From Guillardia theta CCMP2712 (lineage: Eukaryota; Cryptophyceae; Pyrenomonadales; Geminigeraceae): 42,337 nucleotides of DNA. This document shows positions 11,665 to 21,386 of this stretch, in pieces. The notes under the pieces are model-generated. The model did not search any database. It worked only from the letters and a program-made list of their open reading frames with translations, and had not been told where the DNA came from. Every line of letters begins with the position of its first letter. Position 1 is the first letter of the stretch. Location: positions 13,818 to 56,154 of the forward strand of contig NW_005434564.1 in assembly GCF_000315625.1 (NCBI RefSeq), read 5' to 3'. A program made the position numbers and the translations under genes.

Positions 11665-12738
11665 TCATCCCGAGTAGGGAGGAGGAGGAGGAAGGGTTGA
11701 GTGTCCCGGACGCTGCCATTGAGAGGTATTGGTGGAGCTGTTGTAGAAGTAGATCCTTCCTTCGGGGTCCGTCAAGACCTGCGAGCAAGTCAGCCCCGGC
11801 ACGTGAGGCACTTGCACGTTCACCTGCCATCCGCTCGGCAAGTCGTCCTTGAAGGGGTCTGAAGGAGGAGGAAGAGGAGGTGGAGGTGGGAGGTTGGCGT
11901 GAGGGGGTGGCGCCGCGTATGGAGGAGGAGCAGACCCGCCGCTGCCTCCATTGTACGCGGGGGGAGGAGGCAGATCTGAGTAGGGAGGAGGGACAGAGTA
12001 AGCAGGAGGAGGCGGGTTTGAGGAAGCTGGATTATAGGGAGGAGGAGCGCCAGCGGGAGGCTGATAAGGCGGCGGAGCATTCATGGCGTCTGGATTGGAA
12101 GGAGGAGGGCGTGTGTCCTATAGTACAATCAGCTTCTTCCTCCACACACGACCTACTGACATGCGCAGCTGCTGCTGCGCCTCCTCGGACAGGGGCGCCG
12201 CATGCGGTACCTGCGGTAACATCAGCGTCGTACTTGCAACATGATCGCCGGACAGAAGTTGCAGCCCTCCGCCAGCTTCACTCCGCAGGCATGGCACGCT
12301 TTCTGCGCAGCGCTGCTTGCCACGGGTGTACCACAGCTCGTGCAGAACTTAGCGCCTACGAATCATCAAAACATGACCAGGGTCTGGGACGAGGTGGTGG
12401 AGGAAGAGTAGGGTAGGAGTAGAAGTAGGAGTAGGAGTAGATGTAGAAGGAGTAGGAGGAAGTAAATGACAAAGACAAGGGCGAGGAGGACGGGCGAGGA
12501 AGACGGGCGAGGGCGAGGATGAGATGACCTGGGAGAAGAGACGAGTGACACTGGACACAAGACCCGTTAGCCGACGAGGTAGCTGCTGGGGTCCCGCACT
12601 GCGTGCAGAATCTGAGGAGCTCCGTCAAGAGAAAGTGGAGTAAGAGAATGCAAGAACGATCCGCGAAGAACGAGGCGTCAGCATTGTGGGTACTTACTTG
12701 GAGCTCACAAAGGTGCCGCATTTTACGCAGTTGACCAT
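11665..12738 (-). CDS. Zinc-ribbon, PPxY-rich, WW-domain protein
   Basis: Exon 1 starts MVNCVKCGTFVSS (ATG at 12736-12738, donor GTAAGT). The next exons have paired zinc-ribbon knuckles: KFCTQCGTPAATSSANG then CVQCHSS, and KFCTSCGTPVASSAAQ then CHACG and NFCP, followed by ACGAPV. The last part (12084 to 11665) carries repeated PPPY/PPAY motifs and a WW domain. Unspliced, that WW looks too long; removing a 45-nt GT-AG intron (11779-11823) gives LPSGWQ-VLTDPEGRIYFYN-TSQWQRP with normal spacing. WW domains bind PPxY, so self-binding or oligomerisation is possible. The zinc ribbons resemble short zinc_ribbon_2/3 modules. The join around 12200-12240 is not clean (one knuckle is split by a stop), so an intron there is unresolved. 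Function is unknown; an adaptor role is inferred. Confidence 0.65.
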
Positions 12739-13356
12739 GCTGGGTAAACTGTCGTTTGCAAACTGTATCAAAAAAATGGTAAATCAAAGATGGCAAATCA
12801 AGTATGCATGTATGCACATGTACGATAATGATGAGATCAGATTCTGCTAGTCATTATGTACATCATAATCTTCCTGCTGCTCCCTCCTCCTCCTCCTCCT
12901 CCTCCCTCCTCCTCCTCCTCGCCATCGGTTACTTGACCGAAAATTTCATGTCCCTTCTGTGGTGCTAGCTGATCTGAGGTCGTTTAAAATGTGATTGAAA
13001 GTTTTGCCGGATATTTTCCGGCATTTTACCTCTCAGCCTCGGACTCATGTCAGACAGTGACGGTACGTCAACCATGGGCGAGGGCTCCCACCCCAAGAAC
13101 CGTCACAGAGGAGAGGCCTGTTAGAGACTAGAAGCCGCCATGCTCCGCGAGTTCCGGAAGGTGGCTGACATAGCGATGCGATTCGATAAGAAATGTATGG
13201 TAGACTAGGACAGCCGGATAGCCTGAGCTGTTCTTTCTCAGTTTGCCGTTGCTAGCTGCTGAGAGGCCACATAGCACGACATGTACTTCGATGGGTTTTT
13301 TATTTCTCTGAAGCTTTTCCAAAATGTACGTTTGAATTTCAATAATTGATTGTGCT
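12739..13356. other. Intergenic between the WW gene start and the eS17 stop
   Basis: Contains a CTC microsatellite (about 12885-12920), an AT-richer stretch and a perfect hairpin candidate TGCCGGA-TATT-TCCGGCA near 13004-13023. It serves as the 5' region of the WW gene and 3' region of eS17, both on the minus strand. No gene seen. Confidence 0.6.
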
Positions 13357-14562
13357 TTAAGCTCTGCGAGCGCGAGGACGATCGAAGGCCTGACCACCCT
13401 GAGCCTGGGTGACCTGCAAGGAGATCAGGACCAACAGTAACTAAAAGGAAACAAGTCAGACCTGGACGTTGGACAAGTTAACATTGAGAGCCTTGAGCAT
13501 GTCCTTGGTGTCGGCGTCAACCTCAATGGTCTCGGCGTCAAGAGCAGAGCGGTCAGGAACGACATCCATGTGTCTCTCTCTCTCCTCCTCCTGGAGCTTG
13601 AGAGAAATACCCCTAACAGGTCCCCGGGAAATTCTCTTCATCAAATGCTGAGCAGCAGACAGTTAGACAGCAATGAGACTGCACCAAGTGTAGAGAACAA
13701 GGGAACGGGCTATACGAGCAGCTCGAGAGATCATGAGATAAACAGAGCAAGCAGGACAGTGCTTGGAAACAAAGAGATCTCACAGTGGTGAACCCGGCGA
13801 TCTTGTTGCGGAGCCTCTTGGAGGGGATGATAGCTACTTCCTCGGCAATCTTCTTGTTGGTTTGAAAGTCGAGGGTGAGTCTGGTGTAGTACTTCTCCAC
13901 CAAGACGCGCGCTGCTCTCTTCACGGTTTTAGTCCTGACACGACCCTGACAAGCTTGTCAGACTCCTGCATATGCAAACGATCCATGTGAAGGGAGTGGT
14001 AGGCCGAGGTAACAAGAGTGTGCAGAACAAAGAATAATTGATTCAACACACACAAGGACGAGCAGTAGCAGAACATCCCGACGTATCATCACTACACAAC
14101 ACATGCACCAAGAAACTTATATGTACACGAAATTTCTGTTCAAACACAATACAACTGCAATCATCAACTCGCCAGGTCGCTACAGACGCTGGCGGTAAAG
14201 TGACGTGCAACGTATTACGGGCACCACAGGTCGATGAACAGGCATCCAGCACACACCAACACGAAATTTGTCAAGATTTCAGAAACAAGAATGAAAATGG
14301 TATATCGAAAGTAAATATACGAGGATGAATGTGGGATGAATGAATAATAAAGGGTGGATGAATGAGACGACTAGCAATCAGGTGAGATGAAAGGGGAAAC
14401 GTTGCAGACAGAAACATTGAAAAGACAGATCAGACATGGCGCACGATGGCTTGATTGTTCAGAATAGGACGAGAAGAGAAGAGCAGAGGGAGAGGAGGAG
14501 CCGGAGGAGGAGGAGCGAGCATCTTGCCGCATGCATAGAACAAGGGGGCTTGACATCACCAT
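13357..14562 (-). CDS. RPS17: 40S ribosomal protein eS17
   Basis: Structural protein of the small cytosolic ribosomal subunit. Exons are 13784-13945 ([20 protein letters not shown] and on to [12 protein letters not shown]), 13462-13647 ([19 protein letters not shown], then a conserved acidic/VDADTKDML part) and 13357-13413 ([18 protein letters not shown], stop 13357-13359). Similarity to eS17 is continuous, so identity is firm. The coding exon at 13945 begins exactly at the residue after Met, with acceptor CAG. The initiator must therefore be an ATG-only coding exon upstream. The only ATG directly followed by a GT donor that I find is 14560-14562 (ATG|GTGATG), giving a first intron of about 614 nt. 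That start is inference; the body is not. Divergent with the lumen-protein gene at 14713. Confidence 0.93.
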
Positions 14563-14712
14563 CGCTCTGTCGCTATCCGTGTGGCTCGTGCGTTTTTTTT
14601 TATGTACGCCGACTGAGCGGGGATGTGGGGAACCTCAGTAAAAGCCCGGGCCCGGGCCCCGGACTCGACACTACCAAGTCCCGGCGCGGCAGGCAGGACA
14701 TATAAGCGAAAA
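14563..14712. promoter_or_regulatory. Bidirectional 5' region between eS17 and the lumen-protein gene
   Basis: About 150 bp separate the inferred eS17 ATG (-) from the start at 14713 (+). It contains a T run (about 14594-14601) and a self-complementary GCCCGGGCCCGGGCC block near 14647. TATAAG at 14700-14705 is too close to the ATG at 14713 to be an ordinary TATA box. Shared-promoter status is inferred. Confidence 0.45.
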
Positions 14713-16638
14713 ATGCTTCGGACGGTGCTGGCTGCGTCGACCTGCGCCGCCGCCATGGCGTGGGCGCCTGCCCCTGCGTCTTCCCCCTCCTCCCTGAGCC
14801 TCCTAACTGCTCCCGCTTGCTCTCCTTCCTCTCCTTCTCGCTTGGCCGGGTTGAGAATTGCTCGCCAGGATCCCAAGGGTGTTACCTGCTTGCAGTGCTC
14901 CGAGGGATGCGAGAGGCGGCAGGTCCTGCAAGGGATCGGGGCATCTGTTCTTAGCTGGGCCCTGACGTCTGCTGCTCCTTCCTTTGCTGCTGTCAAAGAC
15001 GACGTGACGGAGAAGGTGGAGAAGATCCCGCTCGAGGTGCTGGCCGCCATGGCTGGAGGAAGTGCGAAGGTACCTGCAAAACCCCCACCATACACGAGTG
15101 GTCTGACTTGGACTGGCAGGAGTATGAGGAGGTCAAGGGATCGTTTACCCCCCAGCAGCCCCTCGAGGGCATCGAGCTTGAGCTGTTCCGCCTGTACAAG
15201 TACGCCACTACCAAGATGGACGGCTCCGGCGATCCCAGAACGAGCCTTCGTACTGTTTTCCTCTCCAAGGTGAATAAGAGCACGATGCTGCAAGTTGAAT
15301 GTATGAGGCAGGAGATCATGATGATAAGCGTGCAAATGTAGATGCAGATGCAGATGCAGATGCAGATGCAGATGCAGATGCAGATGCAGATGCAGATGCA
15401 GATGTAGTTGTAAATGTAGATGTGAATGTTGTGTTTCTTTGCCGCTGCAAGAATCTCAATACCATCTAGAGGCTGATTCTTCCATGTTGAAACTCGTTCA
15501 TGACCGATGTCTCTTCTATTCGCTTCTCGTCTATCGCATTCTATCGTTTGCTTCCTCTGTGTATGACCGGGTCACAGGTGGGAGATAGCTTATTCAAATA
15601 CGCTGAAGACAACGGCATCAAGCCTAAGGTCTACGACGCGAGAGGCGACGGGCTGACAAACGGCGGCAAGGGAGGAGTACTGAAGGGATTGCGAGTACTG
15701 ATGGAGGGACTCAAGAAGCAGGGTGAGATACTCCAGTCTCAACATTTCCACACTTCCTCCCCTCGCATCTCCTCTCCCCTGCCTCTCCTCTGCCTCTCCT
15801 CTGTCCTCCCACTCTCCTAAACTCTTTTCCCTCCGCTTATCTTTTCTCTCTTTTCCTCATCCTTCTCATTCCTCGCTTCCGCCTCCCCCCCATCTCGAGA
15901 TGCTCGCGCGTGCTCACGGCCAGCAGGTCTCATCGAGGACTTCAATATCGACACCTCCACCCACGAGGAGATCCAGTGGCAGCAGGCCAACCCCAGCAGC
16001 ATTACTCTCACCACCAAGAAGCCGGTGGGCCTCGCGGCTGCTACCGCGATGCAGGCGGAGAAGGACAGACTGAGTATCTCCCTCCCCCTCGCCTTCGTGA
16101 CTGGCTACCTCAAGCAGTGCAAGGTCATCGCCACCGCTGAGGAGGTGAGGGAATGCGAGGGGAACGGGAGCAGAGGGAGGAGGAACTTGGTGGAAGGCAA
16201 GACGGGGGAGAGAGAAGGAGCAATAGGGACGCAGAAGAAGAGGAGGGAGCGAAGCGAGATGTCTTGGAAGAGGCAAAGAGAGAAGGAAAGGAGGGGAGAA
16301 GAGCATGGAAGCGGAGGAGGGAGGAGCGGAGGAGGGAGGAGCGGAGGGGGGAGGAGCGGAGGAGGGAGGAGCGGAGGAGGGAGGAGCGGAGGAGGGAGGA
16401 GCGGAGGAGGGAGGAGCGGAGGAGGGGAGGAGCGGAGAGAAATTAGTCGGTAGCTCATTCACAGCAGGTGCTGAGTGGAGACGAAGAGAAATTGACTCTG
16501 AACCTCAACTGGGCGGGGAAGGCAAGGCTAGCTAGCAGGTGAGTCCTTGCCCGTTGACCTCCTGCGGTCCTGAGACGACCAACCAGCGTGGAGAGACGCG
16601 TCAACGACAAGTTCAACGCTGCTAGGAGCTACAAGTAG
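14713..16638 (+). CDS. Predicted thylakoid-lumen protein with bipartite leader and Tat signal, function unknown
   Basis: The N-terminus is a signal peptide (MLRTVLAASTCAAAMA) followed by WAPAPAS, similar to the ASAF-AP motif of red complex plastids with Trp for Phe. A Ser/Pro-rich transit-like region follows, then ERRQVLQGIGASVLSWALTS ending APSFA, a twin-arginine thylakoid signal with an A-x-A-type cleavage site. Exons are 14713-15069, 15120-15269 (an earlier acceptor is possible), 15578-15722, 15927-16144, 16468-16539 and 16587-16638. The mature part includes EYEEVKGSFTPQQPLEG, VGDSLFKYAEDNGIKPKVYD, LIEDFNIDTSTHEEIQWQQ and a basic C-terminus ending FNAARSYK. I recognise no family; it is soluble by inspection. 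The final splice (47-nt intron 16540-16586) avoids an in-frame stop at 16540-16542. Imported folded proteins often use Tat, so cofactor binding is possible but unsupported. Confidence 0.75.
15341..15403. repeat. GATGCA hexanucleotide microsatellite
   Basis: About ten tandem copies of a 6-bp unit (GATGCA phase) in the second intron of the lumen-protein gene, 300 bp between exons at 15269 and 15578. Confidence 0.95.
16311..16436. repeat. 15-bp minisatellite in a lumen-protein intron
   Basis: About eight near-identical copies of GAGCGGAGGAGGGAG in the intron between exons ending 16144 and starting 16468. Since the unit is a multiple of three, it gives stop-free repetitive peptides in most frames on both strands; none is a gene. 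Confidence 0.95.
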
Positions 16639-17136
16639 ACTGTGAGGAGGGGAAGATGGAAGATGGAGGGCGAGGGGGAGCGGCAGGAGGGGGGGGAGGG
16701 AAAGTCGATGAAAATGGAGACGTAGAGGAAGCAGGAGGTGAGGGAGTGTAAAATTGCATTTCCTTGATAGACCTGAATACATCCGATAACTTGACATTCT
16801 TGGAATGTTCATATACAAACGCCTCCGAAATCAGCACGAGGGATCCTATGCACGGGACAGTCATGAAGGAGGAGGCAGAAGAACAGGTAGGGCAGCAACG
16901 AGCAGTATGAGGAGGGGAGGGAGGAAGGAGAGCAGTAGGAGGATAGGATGAGTGGGGGGGATCATGGGGTAGAGTAGTAACAGCTGAGCACAAGTGTTGG
17001 TGAGGTAGTCGGAGAGAGGAGGAGCGTGGGGAGGAGGGAGGAGTGTGGCTGGGATGTTGCATGAGCAACAGCAGAACAGGAGGAGGCTGGAGGAGGTGCA
17101 GGAGGGGCAGAAGGAGAAGTCTCTAGAAAGGTCACC
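16639..17136. other. Region between the lumen-protein stop and the kelch 3' end
   Basis: Mostly purine-rich on the plus strand. On the minus strand about 16745-16860 reads like coding sequence (SLVLISEAFVYEHSKNVKL then SDVFRSIKEMQFYT), flanked by possible splice sites. It may be a downstream exon of the kelch gene or a separate small gene; I cannot join it with confidence. Confidence 0.35.
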
Positions 17137-19541
17137 TCATCGCTGGCAGATGCTTCCACCAGAAGGTCTCTCGGCACCTTCGTCACTATCAGGAGGAGGC
17201 AGCACAAGGACCTCCTCCTCTCCCACTCCGTTTCCCTTTCCACTCCCCACTTCCTTCCTTCCTCCTCCGTCCTCCGTCCTCCGTCCTCTGCCCTGCTCTC
17301 TTTCCTCTACTCCGCCTGCTTCTGAACACCTCGGGCCATGCAGGACCTCCACCTCCTTCATACTCGCTGCGCTCCTATCGTTGAATCCGCCTGAAGTCAT
17401 CATGAGCAAGAGAGGGGAGGACAGAGGAGGAGGACGGAGGAAGAGAAGAGAAGAGAAGAGAAAAGACACAGAGAAGGGAGGGAAAGAGGAGAAGGAGATC
17501 AACGAGGAGAACGAGGAGAAAGGGGAGAAGGGGAGAAGGAGGAGAAGAAGGATCAAATGATGTTCTGTCGTTGTTAGCGCACCGATGATGGCGATAGCTT
17601 CCCGTCTTCCTCCCCCTCCTCTTTCGCAGCGACAGGCAGCAAACGAGCTGCGCGACTTGCTCATGCTCATCCACATCCTCCACTCCTTGCGCGCCGACAC
17701 GAACACTTCGCAGGAGAACAGCTGCCTGTCAGCTCAGCCTCAGCTGGGATCGTTGCTCGCATCCCTTCACCTCTTATTGTCACATCCCCCCAGGACAAAG
17801 ATCATGTCCCCCACTGCTACCGCCTTCGCCTCCTCCCTCCCGCTGCTCATGTTCGCCGCTGCCCTCCATCCTCCTCCTCCTGCCCACCAAGCTCGCACGT
17901 CGAGGACCTCAACAGACTTGAGAGCCCTATAGCCATCGTTGCCTCCTGCAGGCTGATGAGGTGGAGCAGAGAAAGAGACGAGTAGGGAGACAAGGGAGAA
18001 AGAAGTAGGGAGGGAGGGAGGAGGGAGGAGGGAGGAGGAGGAGTAGGTAAGAGAGGAGGAGCAGGTAAGGGAGGTAGGAGAGAACGTGGAGGAGGAGGAG
18101 GTAAGACAGGACGAGGAGGGAGGGGGGAAGGAGCGGAGGAGGAGACCGATGGCATAGATCCTGTCGTCACAGACGGCTACTGACAGTCTCGTCCTCTCGC
18201 AGAGCAGGGAGGGTCCCTCCTGCCATCCAGCCCTGCTCCCGAGAAACCTGAAGGAATGTGGATGAGGAGAGGGAGGAGGGGGAGAGGAGGCAGAAGTGGA
18301 GCGGAAAGAAGAAGGGGAAAGGGGGAGGGGGTGGAGGAGAGATGGAGATGAGGAGTGAGGAGTGAGGGAGGAGGAGGCAGAGGAGGAGGCAGAGGAGGAG
18401 GCGGAGGAGGAGGCGGAGGAGGGGGTGGGGGGGAGGAGGTTATACGTTTGTCGGAGATCAAGGATCTGGACTCGGGAGGAGGGAGCGGCGCGATGTCCTC
18501 CAATCACAAACAGCTTTTCGTTGCACACAACAGCTCCAGCCTGTATTTCTCCTCTCAGTTATCAGCACAACTGCCACGTTGTCTCTGCCTCTCCTCCCCA
18601 GCTTCATACATCTTGCCCCAACTTTCCTGTCTTGTTCTCTGTTCCCGCCACTGCTCCCCACCTCCCCTCTCACTCCCTCGTCCTGCATGCCACCCCCCCT
18701 TCCCCTCATCAATCCTCTCCCTCAAACCCCTCCCCAGTCCTCCTCTCCTCCTCCACCTGGCAGACGGGATCCAGCAGGTCTGGCAATCGTTTCCACTGGT
18801 CGCTTGATGGCGGCAAGCAGCTCTTGGCGTGCAAGCAGAACACCTCCTGCAGACCATCCGTGAGGCGGAGGAGGAGGAGGAGGAGGAGGGAAGAGAGGGG
18901 GGAGGAAGATGGCGTGCAAAAGAATTTGGAGGGGGATTGAGAATATGAGGAGTGGGGAGAGGAATGGAAGAGGAAGAGGAGGGGAGGGGAGGGGAGAGAC
19001 AAGTCGAGAAGGAGGGAGGGGAGGGGAGGGAAAAGGAAGAAGAGGAGGAGAGGGGAGGGACAAATGGAGAAGGAGGGGAGTAACAACTTTGCGGTGACGG
19101 CTTCCGTCCCAGCCTCCGATGACAAGGATGTGATCCTTATACGCAACAGTCGCGTGTCCCCTGAGAGGATGCGGAAGCGGCGGCCCCTCCCGCCATACCC
19201 TCTCCCGCCCGCTCAACACCTCCACCGTAGCCTGCCATGAGGCGTGGGCACGCGGCAAAGCAAGAGGAGGAGGAGAACAAGGCAGGGAGACTGGGGCAGG
19301 AGAATTGTGGAGTGAAGACCTGAATTTTGAATCCGTCCCAACCAGCTATCGCCCACAGCGAGAAGTTGTGTTCCTCCTCCTCCTCCTCCTCCTCGTCTCT
19401 CGCCCTTCTCCTGCATCCGGCCTCCTTGTATGGTGCAACTGCCTTCGAGTCATCCTTGCCAGGTCTCGCTTCCTTCCGCGGGAGCAGACGAGGAGGAGAG
19501 GAGAATTCGTCCCTGCTGTTCTGATGAGGATGAAACATGTA
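17137..19541 (-). CDS. Kelch-repeat beta-propeller protein
   Basis: Minus-strand exons yield successive kelch blades: LWAIAGWDGFKIQ (about 19320-19362); ATVEVLSGRERVWREGPPLP and HILVIGGWDGSRHR (about 19092-19230); SDQWKRLPDLLDP (about 18775-18860); AVVCNEKLFVIGGHRAAPSS (about 18460-18540); GWQEGPSLLCERTRLSVAVC and DRIYAIG, then GGNDGYRALKSVEVLDV (about 17850-18245); GGWRAAANMSSGREEAKAVA with FVLGGCD; EVFVSARKEWRMWMSMSKS with IAIIG, then GGFNDRSAASMKEVEVL (about 17320-17700). That is about six blades with the expected double-Gly and distant Trp. Kelch propellers are protein-interaction platforms, often substrate adaptors of cullin-3 ligases, but I see no BTB domain. A possible stop is at 17137. 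The 5' end is unresolved; exons may join the SAM-like gene upstream. Confidence 0.75.
18360..18434. repeat. GAGGAGGC tract in a kelch intron
   Basis: GGAGGAGGCAGA/GGC repeats (CTC-rich on the coding minus strand), one of many intronic polypurine/polypyrimidine tracts of the kelch gene; others are at about 17400-17545, 18000-18150 and 18860-19080. Confidence 0.8.
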
Positions 19542-19646
19542 GCAGGAAAGCATGCAGGCAGGCAGGAGGGGTGGTGGGGACTTAGGAACGAGTAAGGGCC
19601 TGGGAGGGGTAGAGGAGAGGGTATCAATTGATGTGCTCACAGGGAG

Positions 19647-20321
19647 TCATACTCCTCCTTGCCATTCACTGAAACCCCCACCATCCCCGTCACCCTGCTG
19701 ATCATCGTCACCAGCTTCCGCACTGTCAAGACCTACACACCTCACTGTGTCGCTTGCTCGCTCCTCCTCCTCCTCCTCCTCCTCCTCCTCCTCCCGTGAC
19801 TTTGTTTGTCTGAAAGTCAGAGACTGGAACTTCTCGGTATCGGCTGAGAGCGTCTGCATGCGAGGGATGTCTTGGTGCGCTTCTGCTCTCCTCCCACTCT
19901 CACTGGTCAAATCAAAGAGGGACGTCGCTGGGGAGGAAGACACTATCCTCTCCAGCACAGCCACCCTGTCCCGTAGGATCTGCATCGCATGGGAGTCTGG
20001 GGTGAGTCGATGAGCGTCAGGAGGGGAGGGGAAGGTGCCTGGCTCCCTTCCGGTCATCCTCTCCAGCTCCGTTCTCAACCTCCTCGCTTGCAGTCTGGTC
20101 AGAAGAAGCTCGTACATCACCATGTCCTCGTCGTTGAGGATTCTCAACAAGAACTCTCCGTCTACCGCTGCCTTCATGATCGCCCTTGTCCTTAGCCTTT
20201 TTCTGTCCTCCTCGTCTGCTCGGAAAAGATTCCCTACCAGGTTCACCACATCGTTGGTGCTGAGCCAGGAAATGCCTCCCCCTCCTCCTTCTCCTCGCTG
20301 TGACGCTGCTTGCGACGTCAT
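19647..20321 (-). CDS. SAM-domain-like, coiled-coil protein
   Basis: An open frame starting MTSQAASQRGEGGGGGISW, with a SAM-like segment: WLSTNDVVNLVGNLF, then AAVDGEFLLRILNDEDM and LLLTRLQARRLRTELERM. This matches the SAM pattern of an N-terminal Trp/Val helix, the D-G-x-x-L-L turn and a final long basic helix, with a short insertion between. A heptad-like stretch AMQILRDRVAVLERIVSS follows. The frame ends through a poly-Glu run encoded by a GAG microsatellite (19760-19795) and stops at 19647. The C-terminal end may instead splice into another frame: VLTVRKLVTMISRVTG and onward to NGKEEYDSL, followed by a good GTGAGC donor near 19640, would lead into the kelch exons. The ATG at 20319-20321 was chosen because upstream sequence is low complexity. 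Confidence 0.5.
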   Translation of the reverse strand: MTSQAASQRGEGGGGGISWLSTNDVVNLVGNLFRADEEDRKRLRTRAIMKAAVDGEFLLRILNDEDMVMYELLLTRLQARRLRTELERMTGREPGTFPSPPDAHRLTPDSHAMQILRDRVAVLERIVSSSPATSLFDLTSESGRRAEAHQDIPRMQTLSADTEKFQSLTFRQTKSREEEEEEEEEEERASDTVRCVGLDSAEAGDDDQQGDGDGGGFSEWQGGV

Positions 20322-20439
20322 AACGAGCTCTCCACTGGACCGAGGGTTCGCCTTCCTCTTGAACCTCAGATGCACGCTGGGATGTGCAGAAGTTGAACAA
20401 AAAGCAAGAGGAAGACGAAGACGATAGCGGACCCTCGTT

Positions 20440-21350
20440 CTCCTCCACTCCCCCTCCCCTCCTCTCCTTCCCTCCTCTCTCCTACGTATCCCCCCGCCCC
20501 CCCACCCCACCCACCCACCCGCTCCACTCTCACCTCTCTTTTTCCTCCCTTTCCCCTCTCTTTCCTCTCTCTCTCCTGCTCACCACTGCCCCCCTCTCCC
20601 AGCCACGTCCTCCTCTCTCCTCTTCTCTCCTCCTCTCTTCTATCTCCTCCTCTCTTCTCACCTCTCCTCCTCTTCTATCTCCTCCTCTCCTCTCCTCTCT
20701 CCTCCTCTTCTCTCTCCACCCTACTTGTCTCCTGCTGTCCTCCCATCCCCTTCCCTCATCTCATCGCATCGTTCCGGGAGACCCTCATACCGTCACCAGA
20801 CTCATCGCTGATCGGTTTGAATCGATTCGAATCCTCACAGAAGTTTGTTGCGGGACTGGACATGGCGTCACCTTCCATGCCCGTCAGGTCTCTCGCGCCA
20901 GACTAAGATTCTCCTCCTCCTCCTCCTCCTCCTCCTCTCTTCTCCTCCTCCTCCTCCTCCTCCTCCTCTTCTTCTTCTTCTNNNNNNNNNNNNNNNNNNN
21001 NNNNNNNNNNNNNNNNNNNNNNNNNNNNNNNNNNNNNNNNNNNNNNNNNNNNNNNNNNNNNNNNNNNNNNNNNNNNNNNNNTCCTCCTCCTCCTCCTCCT
21101 CCTCTCTCTCCTCTCCTCCTCCTCCTCCTCCTCTTCTTCTTCTTCTCTTCTTCTTCTTCTTCTCTTCTCCTCCTCTTCTCTTCTCCTCCTCTCCTCTTCT
21201 CTTCTCCTCCTCAACTCCTCCTCCTCTCCTCCTCCTCTCCTCCTTTTCTCCTCCTTTTTTGCTTCCTCTCCTCTCCTCCTTCTCTTCTCCTTCTCTTTTT
21301 CTCTTCTCCTCCTCTTCTACTCCCGCATTTCACTCCTTTTCTGAAGTGTT
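20440..21350. repeat. TCC/CTC-rich tract interrupted by the assembly gap
   Basis: Almost pure pyrimidine sequence on the plus strand: CTCCTCTCTCCT mixtures at 20560-20710, (TCC)n at 20910-20965 and (TCC)n/(TTC)n at 21082-21330. It lies between the divergent SAM-like (-) and RING-H2 (+) genes. About 20770-20905 is a non-repetitive island (ATCGCATCGTTCCGGGAGAC onward) that I cannot assign. Confidence 0.85.
20982..21081. other. Assembly gap of 100 N
   Basis: Exactly 100 N, flanked by TTC/TCC repeats. The round size indicates a placeholder of unknown true length; the repeat probably broke the assembly. A 5' exon of the RING gene could be lost here. Confidence 0.99.
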
Positions 21351-21386
21351 TCTAATGCGATCTGTTGTCTCTACTCTCTTTCCCCT

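Noticed and set aside
13946-14559. Box C/D snoRNA in the eS17 first intron
   Set aside because: TGATGA words exist on the minus strand, but no CTGA box D at suitable distance or terminal stem was found.
15914-16017. Minus-strand ORF overlapping a lumen-protein exon
   Set aside because: Antisense shadow; the plus frame has clean splice sites and continues the protein.
16105-16462. Repetitive minus- and plus-strand ORFs
   Set aside because: Caused by the 15-bp minisatellite in a lumen-protein intron.
20384-21355. 323-codon plus-strand ORF across the N gap
   Set aside because: It is Ser/Leu/Pro low complexity from TCC/CTC repeats and passes through 34 undefined codons.
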